This document shows, piece by piece, positions 1 to 6,495 of a stretch of DNA of 8,643 nucleotides. The notes beneath the pieces are model-generated. The model searched no databases and was not told where the DNA came from. It saw nothing but the letters and a program-made list of their open reading frames with translations. Source of the stretch: Gammaproteobacteria bacterium (GTDB lineage Bacteria > Pseudomonadota > Gammaproteobacteria > Steroidobacterales > Steroidobacteraceae); NCBI GenBank assembly GCA_027451085.1, contig DAIDKA010000228.1, forward strand, positions 1-8,643, written 5' to 3'. The translations under genes were made by a program, and so were the position numbers. The number at the start of each line of letters is the position of its first letter. Within the stretch, counting starts at the first letter, position 1.

Positions 1-628
1 GATTCAGCTGGTACAGCGCGGGATATACGAAGATGGCGCAGGTGCCGAACAGCAGCACCGTGGCAACAGCGATTGCCACATGCTGCGACTCACCCTGGAC
101 CACGGGCTCAGCGGCGAGCACGGCGGCGGCGCCACAGATCGAACTGCCTGCGCCGATCAACATCACCGTGCGCCGCTCCATTTTCAGCACCCGCGTGCCC
201 AGCACCCAGGCCAGCGCAAACGTGGACAGCAGCATGAGCCCGTCCGCCAGCACGCCGTGCATGCCGATGCGGCTGATGTCTCCAAGCGTCAGCCGCAGGC
301 CGTAAAGGATCACGCCCAGCCGCAACAGCGTCTGCTTGGAAAAGCCCATGCCTGCAACCAGCGGTTGCGCCACCGCCGCCGGCAGGGTGTTGCCCAGCAG
401 CAGTCCGGCCACGATGGCCGCCGCCAGCGGCGTGACGGCATGGGCGGCAAACCAGGGACCATTGCAGGTCAGCATTGCCACCAGCGCGACGGCGCCGCTC
501 ACCACCACGCCGGGCGCTGTCCCGGACACATTCCGGGCCCCTTGCACCAGGGCGCGCGCGAGGAAAGGCATGAAACCGGCAACCCTTTGTTGCTCCAACC
601 GGGCCGCGATTGATTCGGTGTGGTTCAT
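1..628 (-). CDS. yeiH: YeiH-family (UPF0324) inner-membrane protein, N-terminal part
   Basis: Polytopic membrane protein of the YeiH family, annotated as a putative sulfate or sulfite exporter; the transported substrate is not proven by the sequence. The visible 209 residues start at an ATG (626-628) and stay open to the left edge, so the C-terminal part (the family is about 350 residues) lies outside. After a polar N-terminus of about 35 residues there are hydrophobic stretches at about 38-54, 65-82, 126-144 and 182-203. Family hallmarks seen are LRLGVILYGLRLTLGDI (102-118) and GAGSSICGAAAVLAAEPVV (159-177). The gene is divergent from a LysR regulator, as yeiH is next to yeiE in enterobacteria, which supports the assignment and suggests control by that regulator. 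A GGAGAGG-like sequence lies far upstream of the ATG, so the ribosome site is not strong. Family assignment is firm; exporter function is inferred. Confidence 0.88.
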   Translation of the reverse strand, partial: MNHTESIAARLEQQRVAGFMPFLARALVQGARNVSGTAPGVVVSGAVALVAMLTCNGPWFAAHAVTPLAAAIVAGLLLGNTLPAAVAQPLVAGMGFSKQTLLRLGVILYGLRLTLGDISRIGMHGVLADGLMLLSTFALAWVLGTRVLKMERRTVMLIGAGSSICGAAAVLAAEPVVQGESQHVAIAVATVLLFGTCAIFVYPALYQLN

Positions 629-712
629 GACGCCAGCATGAGCGCCGCCGGCTTACCTCTCCAACGCATTGTTTATTTATGATCTGCCTGTTTTTCCGGT
701 AAATTCTCCAGC
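629..712. promoter_or_regulatory. Divergent control region between yeiH and the LysR gene
   Basis: This 84-bp gap must hold the promoters of both divergent genes. It contains an AT-rich island at 668-683 (TTGTTTATTTATGAT), in contrast with the GC-rich surroundings, which is a reasonable place for the -10 elements. TATGAT at 678-683 is a fair plus-strand -10, but I see no good -35 at 16-18 bp, as is common for activator-dependent promoters. LysR proteins usually bind such divergent gaps at T-N11-A sites; I could not single out one convincing operator. A 14-bp direct repeat (633-646 and 708-721) links the left end of the gap to the LysR start codon. Confidence 0.45.
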
Positions 713-1705
713 ATGAGCGCCCCACGCATCACCCTGAGGCAGCTGCGGATCTTCCTGGCCGTGGCTGACGCCGGCAGCACCGCGGCTGCGGCCCCTCGGG
801 TGGCGCTGTCCCAGTCTGCCACCAGCGCCGCCCTGCTCGAACTGGAAGCCCTCCTGGGCCTGAAGCTCTTTGACCGCGTGGGCAAGCGCCTGGGCCTGAA
901 CGCCGACGGGCGCGCCCTCGCGCCCCTGGCCTTGGCGGTGCTGGACGGCACTTCGAGCATCGAGCGCTGGGCGGCCGAAGGACCGGAGCAGGTGGGCCGC
1001 CTGCTCATCGGCGCCAGCACCACCATCGGCAATTACCTGCTGCCGTACCTGCTGGCGGACTTCGCATCGAGCCTGCCGCCGGCGGCGCGCGCCGGCTGGG
1101 GCACGCGTGTCCTGATCGCCAACACCGCCACAATCGTCGAACAGCTGCAGGATTTCCGCCTGGATGCGGGGCTGATCGAGGGTCCCTGCCACGCATCCGA
1201 ACTGACCGTGCTGCCCTGGATACAGGACGAACTGGTGGTCGCGGCATCACGCCGGGATCCACTGGTGCGCCGCACCCGCAAGGGCGTCGTGCCGCTGGAG
1301 GAACTGCGCAACGCGGACTGGCTGCTGCGCGAGCCAGGCTCAGGCACCCGTGAAGCCGTGGAGCAGGCACTGCTCCCCCACCTGCATCATCTGCGCACGC
1401 GCATCGAACTGGGGAGTTCGGAGGCGATCAAACACGCGGTGGGTCGTGGCCTGGGGCTCACGTGCCTGTCACGGTTCGCGCTGCGCGATCTGCTGCAATC
1501 CGGTGAGATCGTGGAACTGCGCACCGCGCTGCCGCGCCTGACGCGGCCGCTGTCCATCGTCCACCATGGACAGAAGAGCCTCTCGCGCGGGACAAGGCTG
1601 CTGCTCGGGCAGCTTCGAGCCATGACGGATCCGCCGCAGCCCGGGCGGGATCATCCCAAGCCGGTCAGGCCGGTGCGTCCTCGAGCACTGCGCCCAGGCC
1701 GCTGA
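713..1705 (+). CDS. yeiE: LysR-family transcriptional regulator, YeiE-like
   Basis: DNA-binding regulator of 330 residues. The N-terminal winged helix-turn-helix spans about residues 6-65 (ITLRQLRIFLAV, then ALSQSATSAALLELEALLG and LFDRVGKRLGLN). The effector-binding domain covers about 95-303. Several stretches match what I know of YeiE: RLLIGASTTIGNYLLP (97-111), DAGLIEGPCH (151-160), WLLREPGSGTREAVE (203-217) and ELGSSEAIKHAVGRGLGLTCLSR (232-254, quoted only as landmarks). YeiE has been linked to sulfite sensing and control of yeiH, and here the divergent neighbour is yeiH, so the same circuit is likely. The ATG at 713 fits the start of the HTH domain, although no strong Shine-Dalgarno precedes it. 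Unusual: the last 25 or so residues form a Pro/Arg-rich tail beyond the normal end of the fold, and the final 41 bp are antisense to the end of mlaB. Confidence 0.88.
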   Translation: MSAPRITLRQLRIFLAVADAGSTAAAAPRVALSQSATSAALLELEALLGLKLFDRVGKRLGLNADGRALAPLALAVLDGTSSIERWAAEGPEQVGRLLIGASTTIGNYLLPYLLADFASSLPPAARAGWGTRVLIANTATIVEQLQDFRLDAGLIEGPCHASELTVLPWIQDELVVAASRRDPLVRRTRKGVVPLEELRNADWLLREPGSGTREAVEQALLPHLHHLRTRIELGSSEAIKHAVGRGLGLTCLSRFALRDLLQSGEIVELRTALPRLTRPLSIVHHGQKSLSRGTRLLLGQLRAMTDPPQPGRDHPKPVRPVRPRALRPGR

Positions 1706-1985
1706 TGCCGGCAATGCCGCGGATGACCCCGGGCAGGTTGGCAAAACTCAGGGCCCGCCCGTGGGCGCGTGCCCAGCGCCGCCATTCGATCAACACGGCA
1801 ACCCCGGCGCTGTCGGACTGAACCACGCCGGAACAGTCCACCAGGAGGTCGCGGCCAGCGCCCGCGAAGGCGGTGATACCCGCCGCACAGGTGCGGCTGG
1901 CTGTCACAAAGGTGAGAGCCCCGGTCACGGTGAACCGTCCATCAGCACCGGTCTCGATGCGCGCGCTGTGCTCCGCGGCCGCCAT
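1665..1985 (-). CDS. mlaB: MlaB, STAS-domain subunit of the Mla phospholipid transporter
   Basis: Small cytoplasmic STAS-domain protein (106 residues from the chosen ATG) that binds and stabilises the MlaF ATPase in the MlaFEDB complex. The single domain fits: a beta-strand start RFTVTGALTF (17-26), then LLVDCSGVVQSDSAGVAVLIEW (47-68), where DCSG and DSAG match the conserved STAS loop that in MlaB carries a Ser/Thr (here Ser59), followed by LSFANLPG (79-86). It is the last gene of mlaFEDCB. The ATG at 1985 lies 4 nt after the mlaC stop (1990). A GTG at 2000, overlapping the mlaC end, would add five residues (VASRR, read as MASRR), and I consider it less likely. The 3' end runs 41 bp into the opposing LysR gene. 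No ibaG or murA follows, unlike the E. coli operon. Confidence 0.88.
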   Translation of the reverse strand: MAAAEHSARIETGADGRFTVTGALTFVTASRTCAAGITAFAGAGRDLLVDCSGVVQSDSAGVAVLIEWRRWARAHGRALSFANLPGVIRGIAGISGLGAVLEDAPA

Positions 1986-1989
1986 GCGC

Positions 1990-2673
1990 CTACTTGCCAC
2001 CCGGCACCGGGACGCTGCCGGCCTCGAGACGCTTGATCACCGCATCCAGGCCGCTCTGGTCGATCTGGGTGGCGAAGTCATCGCGGAAGCTCTTCACGTA
2101 GCTGATACCCTCGACGACCACGTCCCAGTCCTTCCAGCCCGTGGGCGTTTTGTGCAGCACGTACACCACGGAGGTGACCGAGCCGTTGTCACGCGTGATG
2201 GTGGTGCTCACGCTGGCGGAGGTCGAACCTGGGTCCGTGCGGCTGGGCAGCACCTTCAGGCGGTCGGCGCGGAACTCGACGATGGCGTTGCCGTAGTTCT
2301 GCAGCAGAGAGTTCTGGAAGGCGTTGATGAAGCGCGTGCGCTGCTCCGGCGTCGCCGTGCGCCAGTTTCTGCCCAGAACCAGCTGGGCGGCGTACTGCGT
2401 ATCAAAGTACGGCAGCAGATAGCGGTTGGCCAGGTCCTTCACCTTGGCCGGATCGCCCTTGTACTCGGCACGATGCTCGCTCAGTTCCTTGAAGATGGCC
2501 CCGGCGACGCTCTGCACCAGTTGTGCCGGATCACTGTTTGCATTGATGGCCGGAGCGGGAGCGTCCGCGGCGCGGACCTCGGAAAAGCCGCCGGCGGCCA
2601 CCGCAAGCAGCGCCGCCACCACGGCGGCAGCCATGCGCGGGCCGCGCCTTGCAAGAGTGTTGTGCGAGGTCAT
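1990..2673 (-). CDS. mlaC: MlaC, periplasmic phospholipid-binding carrier (Ttg2D family)
   Basis: Soluble periplasmic protein of 227 residues that shuttles phospholipid between the outer-membrane MlaA complex and the inner-membrane MlaFEDB complex. A Sec signal peptide is clear: a basic start with RRGPR (9-13), a hydrophobic core of Ala/Val/Leu at 15-29, and a likely cleavage after VRA (33-35). The mature part shows family features: DPAQLVQSVAGAIFKEL (48-64), VKDLANRYLLPYFDTQYAAQLVLGR in the region from about 78 with the PYFD motif, WRTATPEQRTRFINAFQ with F and NSLLQNYG, and WKDWDVVVEGISYVKSFRDDF near 180-200. The ATG at 2673 is preceded by a good AGGAGA site (2679-2684, 5-nt spacing). The stop of mlaD lies 25 nt upstream, so the two genes are surely in one transcript. 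Length and domain match the family. Confidence 0.95.
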   Translation of the reverse strand: MTSHNTLARRGPRMAAAVVAALLAVAAGGFSEVRAADAPAPAINANSDPAQLVQSVAGAIFKELSEHRAEYKGDPAKVKDLANRYLLPYFDTQYAAQLVLGRNWRTATPEQRTRFINAFQNSLLQNYGNAIVEFRADRLKVLPSRTDPGSTSASVSTTITRDNGSVTSVVYVLHKTPTGWKDWDVVVEGISYVKSFRDDFATQIDQSGLDAVIKRLEAGSVPVPGGK

Positions 2674-2698
2674 GTCTGTCTCCTGAAACTTTTCCGGC

Positions 2699-3223
2699 CT
2701 ACTTCTTCGGGGCCGGAGCCGAGGCGGCGGGGGCAGCGGAACTGCCGGAGTCCGCCGGCTTGCTGGCCATGCTGGCGAACAGCTTGTTGACGAGGTTCTC
2801 GAGCACGATGGCCGACTGCGTGAAGGTGATCTGGCTGCCTTCCTTCAGATAGGTCTCGGAACCGCCAGCGCCGATACCGATGTACTTGCCACCCAGAAGA
2901 CCCTGGGTCTGGATGCTGGCATCGCTGTCATCCGGAATCTTGTTGTACTGCGGATCGATGGTCATGCTGACCACGGCCTTGTAGGTGTTCCAGTCGATCT
3001 TGATGCCATCGACCACACCGAGGTTCACGCCGGCCATGGTGACCGGGGAGCCGACCTTGAGGTCGCCCACATTATCAAAGGCCGCGGTGACGTGATAGCC
3101 GGGCCGCGCCTTGCCCAGCTTCAGGCCGCTGGAGGGCAGCTGCGTGGTCAGGAACAGCAGTGCGGCAAATCCCAGCACCACGAACAATCCGGTTCCGATT
3201 TCGAGGCTTCGGTTCGACTTCAT
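2699..3223 (-). CDS. mlaD: MlaD, MCE-domain subunit of the Mla phospholipid transporter
   Basis: Inner-membrane-anchored MCE protein of 174 residues (E. coli MlaD has 183) that forms a periplasmic hexameric ring on MlaE and binds lipid. Residues 1-10 are cytoplasmic (MKSNRSLEIG), about 11-28 form the single membrane helix, and the MCE domain spans about 41-118, with YHVTAAFDNVGDLKVGSPV (43-61), AGVNLGVV (64-71) and the conserved end GLLGGKYIGIG (108-118). A helical stretch follows (SAIVLENLVNKLFASM, 137-152), corresponding to the C-terminal helices that line the lipid channel. The last 20 residues are a low-complexity Ala/Ser/Pro tail ending in PKK. The ATG at 3223 sits 11 nt after the mlaE stop, and the TAGGA around that stop can act as ribosome site. 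The reading frame stays open far upstream inside mlaE, but the homology begins at this ATG. Confidence 0.95.
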   Translation of the reverse strand: MKSNRSLEIGTGLFVVLGFAALLFLTTQLPSSGLKLGKARPGYHVTAAFDNVGDLKVGSPVTMAGVNLGVVDGIKIDWNTYKAVVSMTIDPQYNKIPDDSDASIQTQGLLGGKYIGIGAGGSETYLKEGSQITFTQSAIVLENLVNKLFASMASKPADSGSSAAPAASAPAPKK

Positions 3224-3234
3224 ACAAAAATTTC

Positions 3235-3999
3235 CTACAGGAAGGCGGCGATCAGCATGTAGTCCAGCAGCAGGATCAGCACCGAGGAGGCGACGACGGT
3301 GCGGGTGGTGGCGAGGCCAACCCCCTCGGCGGTGGGTTCTGCGTGATAGCCCTCGTACACGGCGATCAGGCTGCAGACGAAGCCGAACACCAGGCTCTTG
3401 GTGACGCCTTCCATCACGTCGTTCAGACCCACGGAGGCCTGCATCTGCGACCAGAATGAACCGTTGTCCACACCCATCATGCGCACGCCGATGGTATGGG
3501 CACCGAACAGGCCGACGGCATCGAAGATCGCCGTCAGGAGCGGCATGGCGATCACGCCGCCGAGGAAGCGCGGCGCCGCAACGTAACGCAGCGGGTCCAC
3601 CGCCATCATCTTCATGGCGGTCAGCTGGTCGGTGGCGTTCATCAGGCCGATTTCGGAGGTCAGCGCCGTGCCGGCGCGGCCTGCGAACAGCAGCGCGGTC
3701 AGCACCGGGCCCAGCTCCTTGATCAGCGCCAGGGCTGCGGCAAAACCCAGCGCCTCCTGCGAACCGAAACGCTGCAGCAGGTTGAAGCCCAGCAGCGCCA
3801 GCACCATGCCGGTGAACAGGCCCGACAGCATGATGATCACGAGCGAGCGGCCGCCGGCGTTGTAGATCTGGGCCACCACCAGGTTCGGGCGGGCCAGCGC
3901 GCGCGCGCACTGCACGAGCAGCTGCAACAGGAACAGCGTCATCCGACCCAGCCGGGCCAGGGCCTCCGCCACAAGGCTGAAACTCAGCACCCCGTTCAT
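3235..3999 (-). CDS. mlaE: MlaE, permease subunit of the Mla phospholipid transporter
   Basis: Integral inner-membrane permease of 254 residues (E. coli 260) that dimerises at the centre of the MlaFEDB ABC transporter. The YrbE/MlaE signature is plain: an amphipathic N-terminal helix (about 9-38), hydrophobic helices at about 52-73, 84-104, 144-167, 200-216 and 233-253, and the strongly conserved loop ELGPVLTALLFAGRAGTALT (95-114) followed by SEIG and MKMM, which in this family contacts the ATPase. Also typical are YEGYHAEPTAEGVGLATT (215-232) and RTVVASSV (233-240). The ATG (3997-3999) overlaps the mlaF stop by 4 bp (ATGA), and a GGGGAGGG ribosome site at 4003-4010 lies inside the end of mlaF, so translation is coupled to mlaF. 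No anomalies noticed. Confidence 0.96.
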   Translation of the reverse strand: MNGVLSFSLVAEALARLGRMTLFLLQLLVQCARALARPNLVVAQIYNAGGRSLVIIMLSGLFTGMVLALLGFNLLQRFGSQEALGFAAALALIKELGPVLTALLFAGRAGTALTSEIGLMNATDQLTAMKMMAVDPLRYVAAPRFLGGVIAMPLLTAIFDAVGLFGAHTIGVRMMGVDNGSFWSQMQASVGLNDVMEGVTKSLVFGFVCSLIAVYEGYHAEPTAEGVGLATTRTVVASSVLILLLDYMLIAAFL

Positions 4000-4844
4000 G
4001 CGCCCTCCCCGGCCAGCAGCTGGGTGACGATGTCCGGCGCCGGATAATGGAACGGCACCGGGCCATCGGGCTTGCCGCTCATGAACTGGCTCACGATGGG
4101 AGAGTCACTGCGTGCGAGCTCCGCCGGCGTGCCGGCGGCCACGATCCGGCCATCGGCCATCAGATAGCTGTGGTGGGCGATGCTGGCGAGTTCCGCGACA
4201 TCGTGCGACACCACGATGCTGGTGATCCCCAATGCCTGGTTGAGCTGCTGGATGAGCCGCAGGATCATCCCCAGGGCAATGGGGTCAAGCCCCACGAAAG
4301 GCTCGTCATAGATCAGCACCTCGGGGTCCATGACCACGGCACGCGCCAGGGCCACGCGCCGCGACATTCCGCCGGACAGTTCCGTCGGCATCAGCTCGGC
4401 CGCGCCGCGCAGGCCGACGGCGTTCAGCTTCGACAGCACCAGGTTGCGGATCAGTGGCTCGGTGAGGTCCGTGTGCTCGCGCAGCGGAAAAGCGACGTTC
4501 TCGAACACGTCGAGGTCGGACAGCAGCGCGCTGTTCTGGAACAGCATGCCCATGCGCCGGCGCATTGCAAAAACATCCTGCGAGCCCATCTGTGCCACGT
4601 CCCGGCCGAAGACGTTGATCACGCCCGCATCGGCCTCGATCTGGGCCGTCATCAGCCGCAGCAGCGTGGTCTTGCCCGTGCCGCTCGGGCCCATGACGGC
4701 CGTGATCTTCCCCTTCGCAGCACTCAGGGTCAGGCCCTTGAAGATGACACGGCCGTGCACGGAATAGTGCACGTCGCGCACCTCCACCACAGGCCCGTCG
4801 CCCCCGGCCTCCCCGGCTTCAAGGGGCCTTTGTATCTCGTCCAC
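3996..4844 (-). CDS. mlaF: MlaF, ATPase subunit of the Mla phospholipid transporter
   Basis: Cytoplasmic ABC ATPase that powers phospholipid transfer by MlaE/MlaD. With the GTG at 4844 it has 282 residues (E. coli 269). The motifs are intact: Walker A GPSGTGKT (52-59), Q-loop Gln103 in MLFQNSALLSD, signature LSGGM (156-160), Walker B VLIYDEP (176-182) with FVGLDP, and switch His214 in VVSHD. LSGGMSRRVALARA is the form typical of MlaF. The C-terminal 25 or so residues continue past the nucleotide-binding core (SGKPDGPVPFHYPAPDI), the part that in E. coli packs on the partner subunits. No in-frame ATG lies between the aldolase stop and the conserved core. GTG 4844, 14 nt after that stop with GAGG upstream, is my choice; GTG 4790 would remove an 18-residue acidic leader and is the alternative. 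Product is certain, start is not. Confidence 0.93.
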   Translation of the reverse strand: MDEIQRPLEAGEAGGDGPVVEVRDVHYSVHGRVIFKGLTLSAAKGKITAVMGPSGTGKTTLLRLMTAQIEADAGVINVFGRDVAQMGSQDVFAMRRRMGMLFQNSALLSDLDVFENVAFPLREHTDLTEPLIRNLVLSKLNAVGLRGAAELMPTELSGGMSRRVALARAVVMDPEVLIYDEPFVGLDPIALGMILRLIQQLNQALGITSIVVSHDVAELASIAHHSYLMADGRIVAAGTPAELARSDSPIVSQFMSGKPDGPVPFHYPAPDIVTQLLAGEGA

Positions 4845-4858
4845 GCGGTCCGCTTGCC

Positions 4859-5881
4859 TCAGGCGGCCTGGTTTTCGAGCGCGGCGGTGTACTGGCCGGT
4901 GCTCGCAAGACCGTTGAGGCGGGCGCGCTTCAGGTACTCCTTCTGGCCCTGGGCATAGCCTTCTTTCGACCCGGACCAGCTCTTGAGCGCAGTGTCCTGC
5001 AGCGCACGGCCATAGCTGAACGTCAGCGCCCAAGGCAGGCCGCCGATCCGGTTCATCAGCGACAGGTGCAATGTGGCCTCCTGCGAGGACTGGCCGCCGG
5101 ACAGGAACGCGATGCCCGGCACGGCTGATGGCACGTGGCGCTTCAGGGTGCGCACCGTGGCCGCGGCAACCTGCTCCGGGGAGGCGCGGTCGGTGGCCTT
5201 TTTCCCGGAGATCACCATGTTGGGCTTGAGCACCATGCCTTCCAGGTGGATGCGGTGCTTGTGCAGCTGATCGAACACGACCTGGAGCACCTCGCCGGTG
5301 ACCGCCTCGCAGCGCTCGATGGAATGGCCGCCGTCCATCAGGACCTCCGGCTCCACGATCGGGACTATCTGCTGCTCCTGGCACAGCGCGGCATAGCGCG
5401 CCAGGGCCTGCGCATTGGACTCGATGGCGAAGGCGCCGGGGATGCCGTCGGCGATGTCGATCACCGCGCGCCACTTGGCGAAGCGCGCCCCCAGCTTGTA
5501 GTACTCGGCCAGGCGCTCGCGCAGCCCGTCGAGGCCCTCGGTGATGGTCTCGCCCGGGAAGCCGGCCAGCGGCTTGGCGCCGAGGTCCACTTTGATCCCG
5601 GGAATGATGCCGGCCTTGGCCAGAACTTCCGGAAACGGCACGCCGCTCAAGGATTTCTGCCGGATGGTCTCATCGTACAGGATGACACCGCTCACCCACT
5701 GCTGCGCGCCCGCGGCGGTCAGCAGCATGTCGCGATATGTGCGGCGGTTGTCCTCGGTGGACTCGATCTTGATGCCGTCGAAGCGCTTTTTGATGGTGCT
5801 GGAGCTTTCGTCCGCGGCAAGCAGGCCCTTGCCCTTCGCCACCATCGCATGGGCCACTTTTTCCAGGTCGGTCAGGTTCAT
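4859..5881 (-). CDS. Class I fructose-bisphosphate aldolase
   Basis: Schiff-base aldolase of 340 residues that reversibly splits fructose 1,6-bisphosphate into dihydroxyacetone phosphate and glyceraldehyde 3-phosphate in the cytoplasm (glycolysis, gluconeogenesis, pentose interconversion). It belongs to the animal/plant-like class I family. The catalytic set is complete: Asp24 in LLAADES, Lys136 in FAKWR, Glu177 and Glu179 in PIVEPEV, the Schiff-base Lys219 in EGMVLKPNMV, Ser261 in FLSGGQS, and Arg292 in FSYGRALQ. The C-terminus ends in ALENQAA without the terminal tyrosine that closes the active site of vertebrate aldolases; Tyr331 is the nearest one. The ATG at 5881 has a GAGGGG ribosome site at 5889-5894 (7-nt spacing). 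The gene is divergent from the suf regulator and its stop lies just 14 nt before mlaF, so it may lead the mla transcript. No symbol is given because bacterial naming for this class varies (fda, fbaB). Confidence 0.96.
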   Translation of the reverse strand: MNLTDLEKVAHAMVAKGKGLLAADESSSTIKKRFDGIKIESTEDNRRTYRDMLLTAAGAQQWVSGVILYDETIRQKSLSGVPFPEVLAKAGIIPGIKVDLGAKPLAGFPGETITEGLDGLRERLAEYYKLGARFAKWRAVIDIADGIPGAFAIESNAQALARYAALCQEQQIVPIVEPEVLMDGGHSIERCEAVTGEVLQVVFDQLHKHRIHLEGMVLKPNMVISGKKATDRASPEQVAAATVRTLKRHVPSAVPGIAFLSGGQSSQEATLHLSLMNRIGGLPWALTFSYGRALQDTALKSWSGSKEGYAQGQKEYLKRARLNGLASTGQYTAALENQAA

Positions 5882-5919
5882 CGTCGAGCCCCTCGGGTCT
5901 ACGTCAAATCAGGTTGCGT

Positions 5920-5925
5920 AGGATA
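5920..5925 (-). promoter_or_regulatory. Possible extended -10 for the aldolase (and mla) transcript
   Basis: Read on the minus strand, TGCTATCCT occurs 39 bp before the aldolase ATG: a TATCCT hexamer preceded by TGC, as in extended -10 promoters. I see no good -35 at 16-18 bp upstream. It would give a leader of about 32 nt. This is the best candidate in the gap, but it is only a short degenerate match. Confidence 0.3.
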
Positions 5926-5971
5926 GCAAATGCAGGTCTGCGGCTTCGGGCTTGGACCTGGCGGTGCAGAC

Positions 5972-6000
5972 TTGGTTTCAGGGTCAATCAGTACTAAAAT
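5972..6000 (+). promoter_or_regulatory. Sigma70-type promoter of the suf regulator operon
   Basis: TTGGTT (5972-5977) as -35 and TAAAAT (5995-6000) as -10 are separated by exactly 17 bp, the best spacing. The -10 matches TATAAT at five of six positions, and the -35 keeps the TTG. Transcription would start near 6007, about 22 nt before the regulator ATG. The right half overlaps a perfect inverted repeat, so a bound regulator would block polymerase here. Confidence 0.65.
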
Positions 6001-6006
6001 AGTACT
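5990..6006. promoter_or_regulatory. Perfect 7+3+7 inverted repeat, probable Rrf2/IscR-type operator
   Basis: AGTACTA, three A residues, TAGTACT: a perfect dyad of 17 bp lying exactly over the -10 element of the downstream regulator gene. The central ACTAAAATAGT resembles, from memory, the core of IscR type 1 sites, the sites bound by the [2Fe-2S] form of IscR for self-repression. Position, symmetry and the Rrf2 gene that follows make it a likely autoregulatory operator. The symmetry ends at the seventh base of each arm. Confidence 0.7.
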
Positions 6007-6028
6007 ACATTTCCGGGACACCCCCATC

Positions 6029-6495
6029 ATGCTCCGCATCAGCAAGCTGACCGACTACGCCACGGTGGTGCTGGCCACCCTGGCCGAGCAACCGGACCAG
6101 GTGCGCACCGCCGCGGCCCTGGCTGAGCGCACGCGCATTGCCGGGCCCACCGTCAGCAAGCTGCTCAAGCAGTTGCACAAGGCGGGGCTGCTGAGTTCCA
6201 CCCGCGGCCTGCACGGTGGCTACCAGCTCGCGCGCCCGCCGGCTCAGATCAGCCTGGCCGCGGTGGTGGACGCCCTGGAGGGACCGATCGCCCTCACCGA
6301 CTGCGCCGCAGGCGCAGGCCAGTGCAGCATCGAACATAACTGCCGTGTCAGCCGCGTATGGCAGCGGCTGAACCTCGCCATGCGCCGGGCGCTGTCCGAT
6401 GTCTCCCTGGCCGAACTGGCCGGCCTGCCGCAGCTCTCGCGGCCACCGCCCGCCAACCCGCCACGACAACCCCTCGAACATGAAGTACGCAATCC

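Noticed and set aside
1658..1676. Possible terminator at the convergent mlaB/LysR ends (CCGG...CCGG)
   Set aside because: The stem is only 4 bp with a 5-nt loop and no T tract on either strand.
3224..4066. Extended open frame upstream of mlaD that would fuse it to mlaE sequence
   Set aside because: This part is an out-of-frame reading of mlaE; mlaD homology, the membrane anchor and the ribosome site all point to the ATG at 3223.
3496..4958. Long plus-strand frames opposite mlaE and mlaF (183 and 303 codons)
   Set aside because: They lie antisense to mlaE and mlaF, whose motifs are unmistakable, and have low-complexity His/Gln/Arg/Gly composition.
5930..6028. Upstream ATG at 5930 as the start of the Rrf2 regulator
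   Set aside because: It would add 33 residues with no family match and put the promoter and the inverted repeat inside the coding region.
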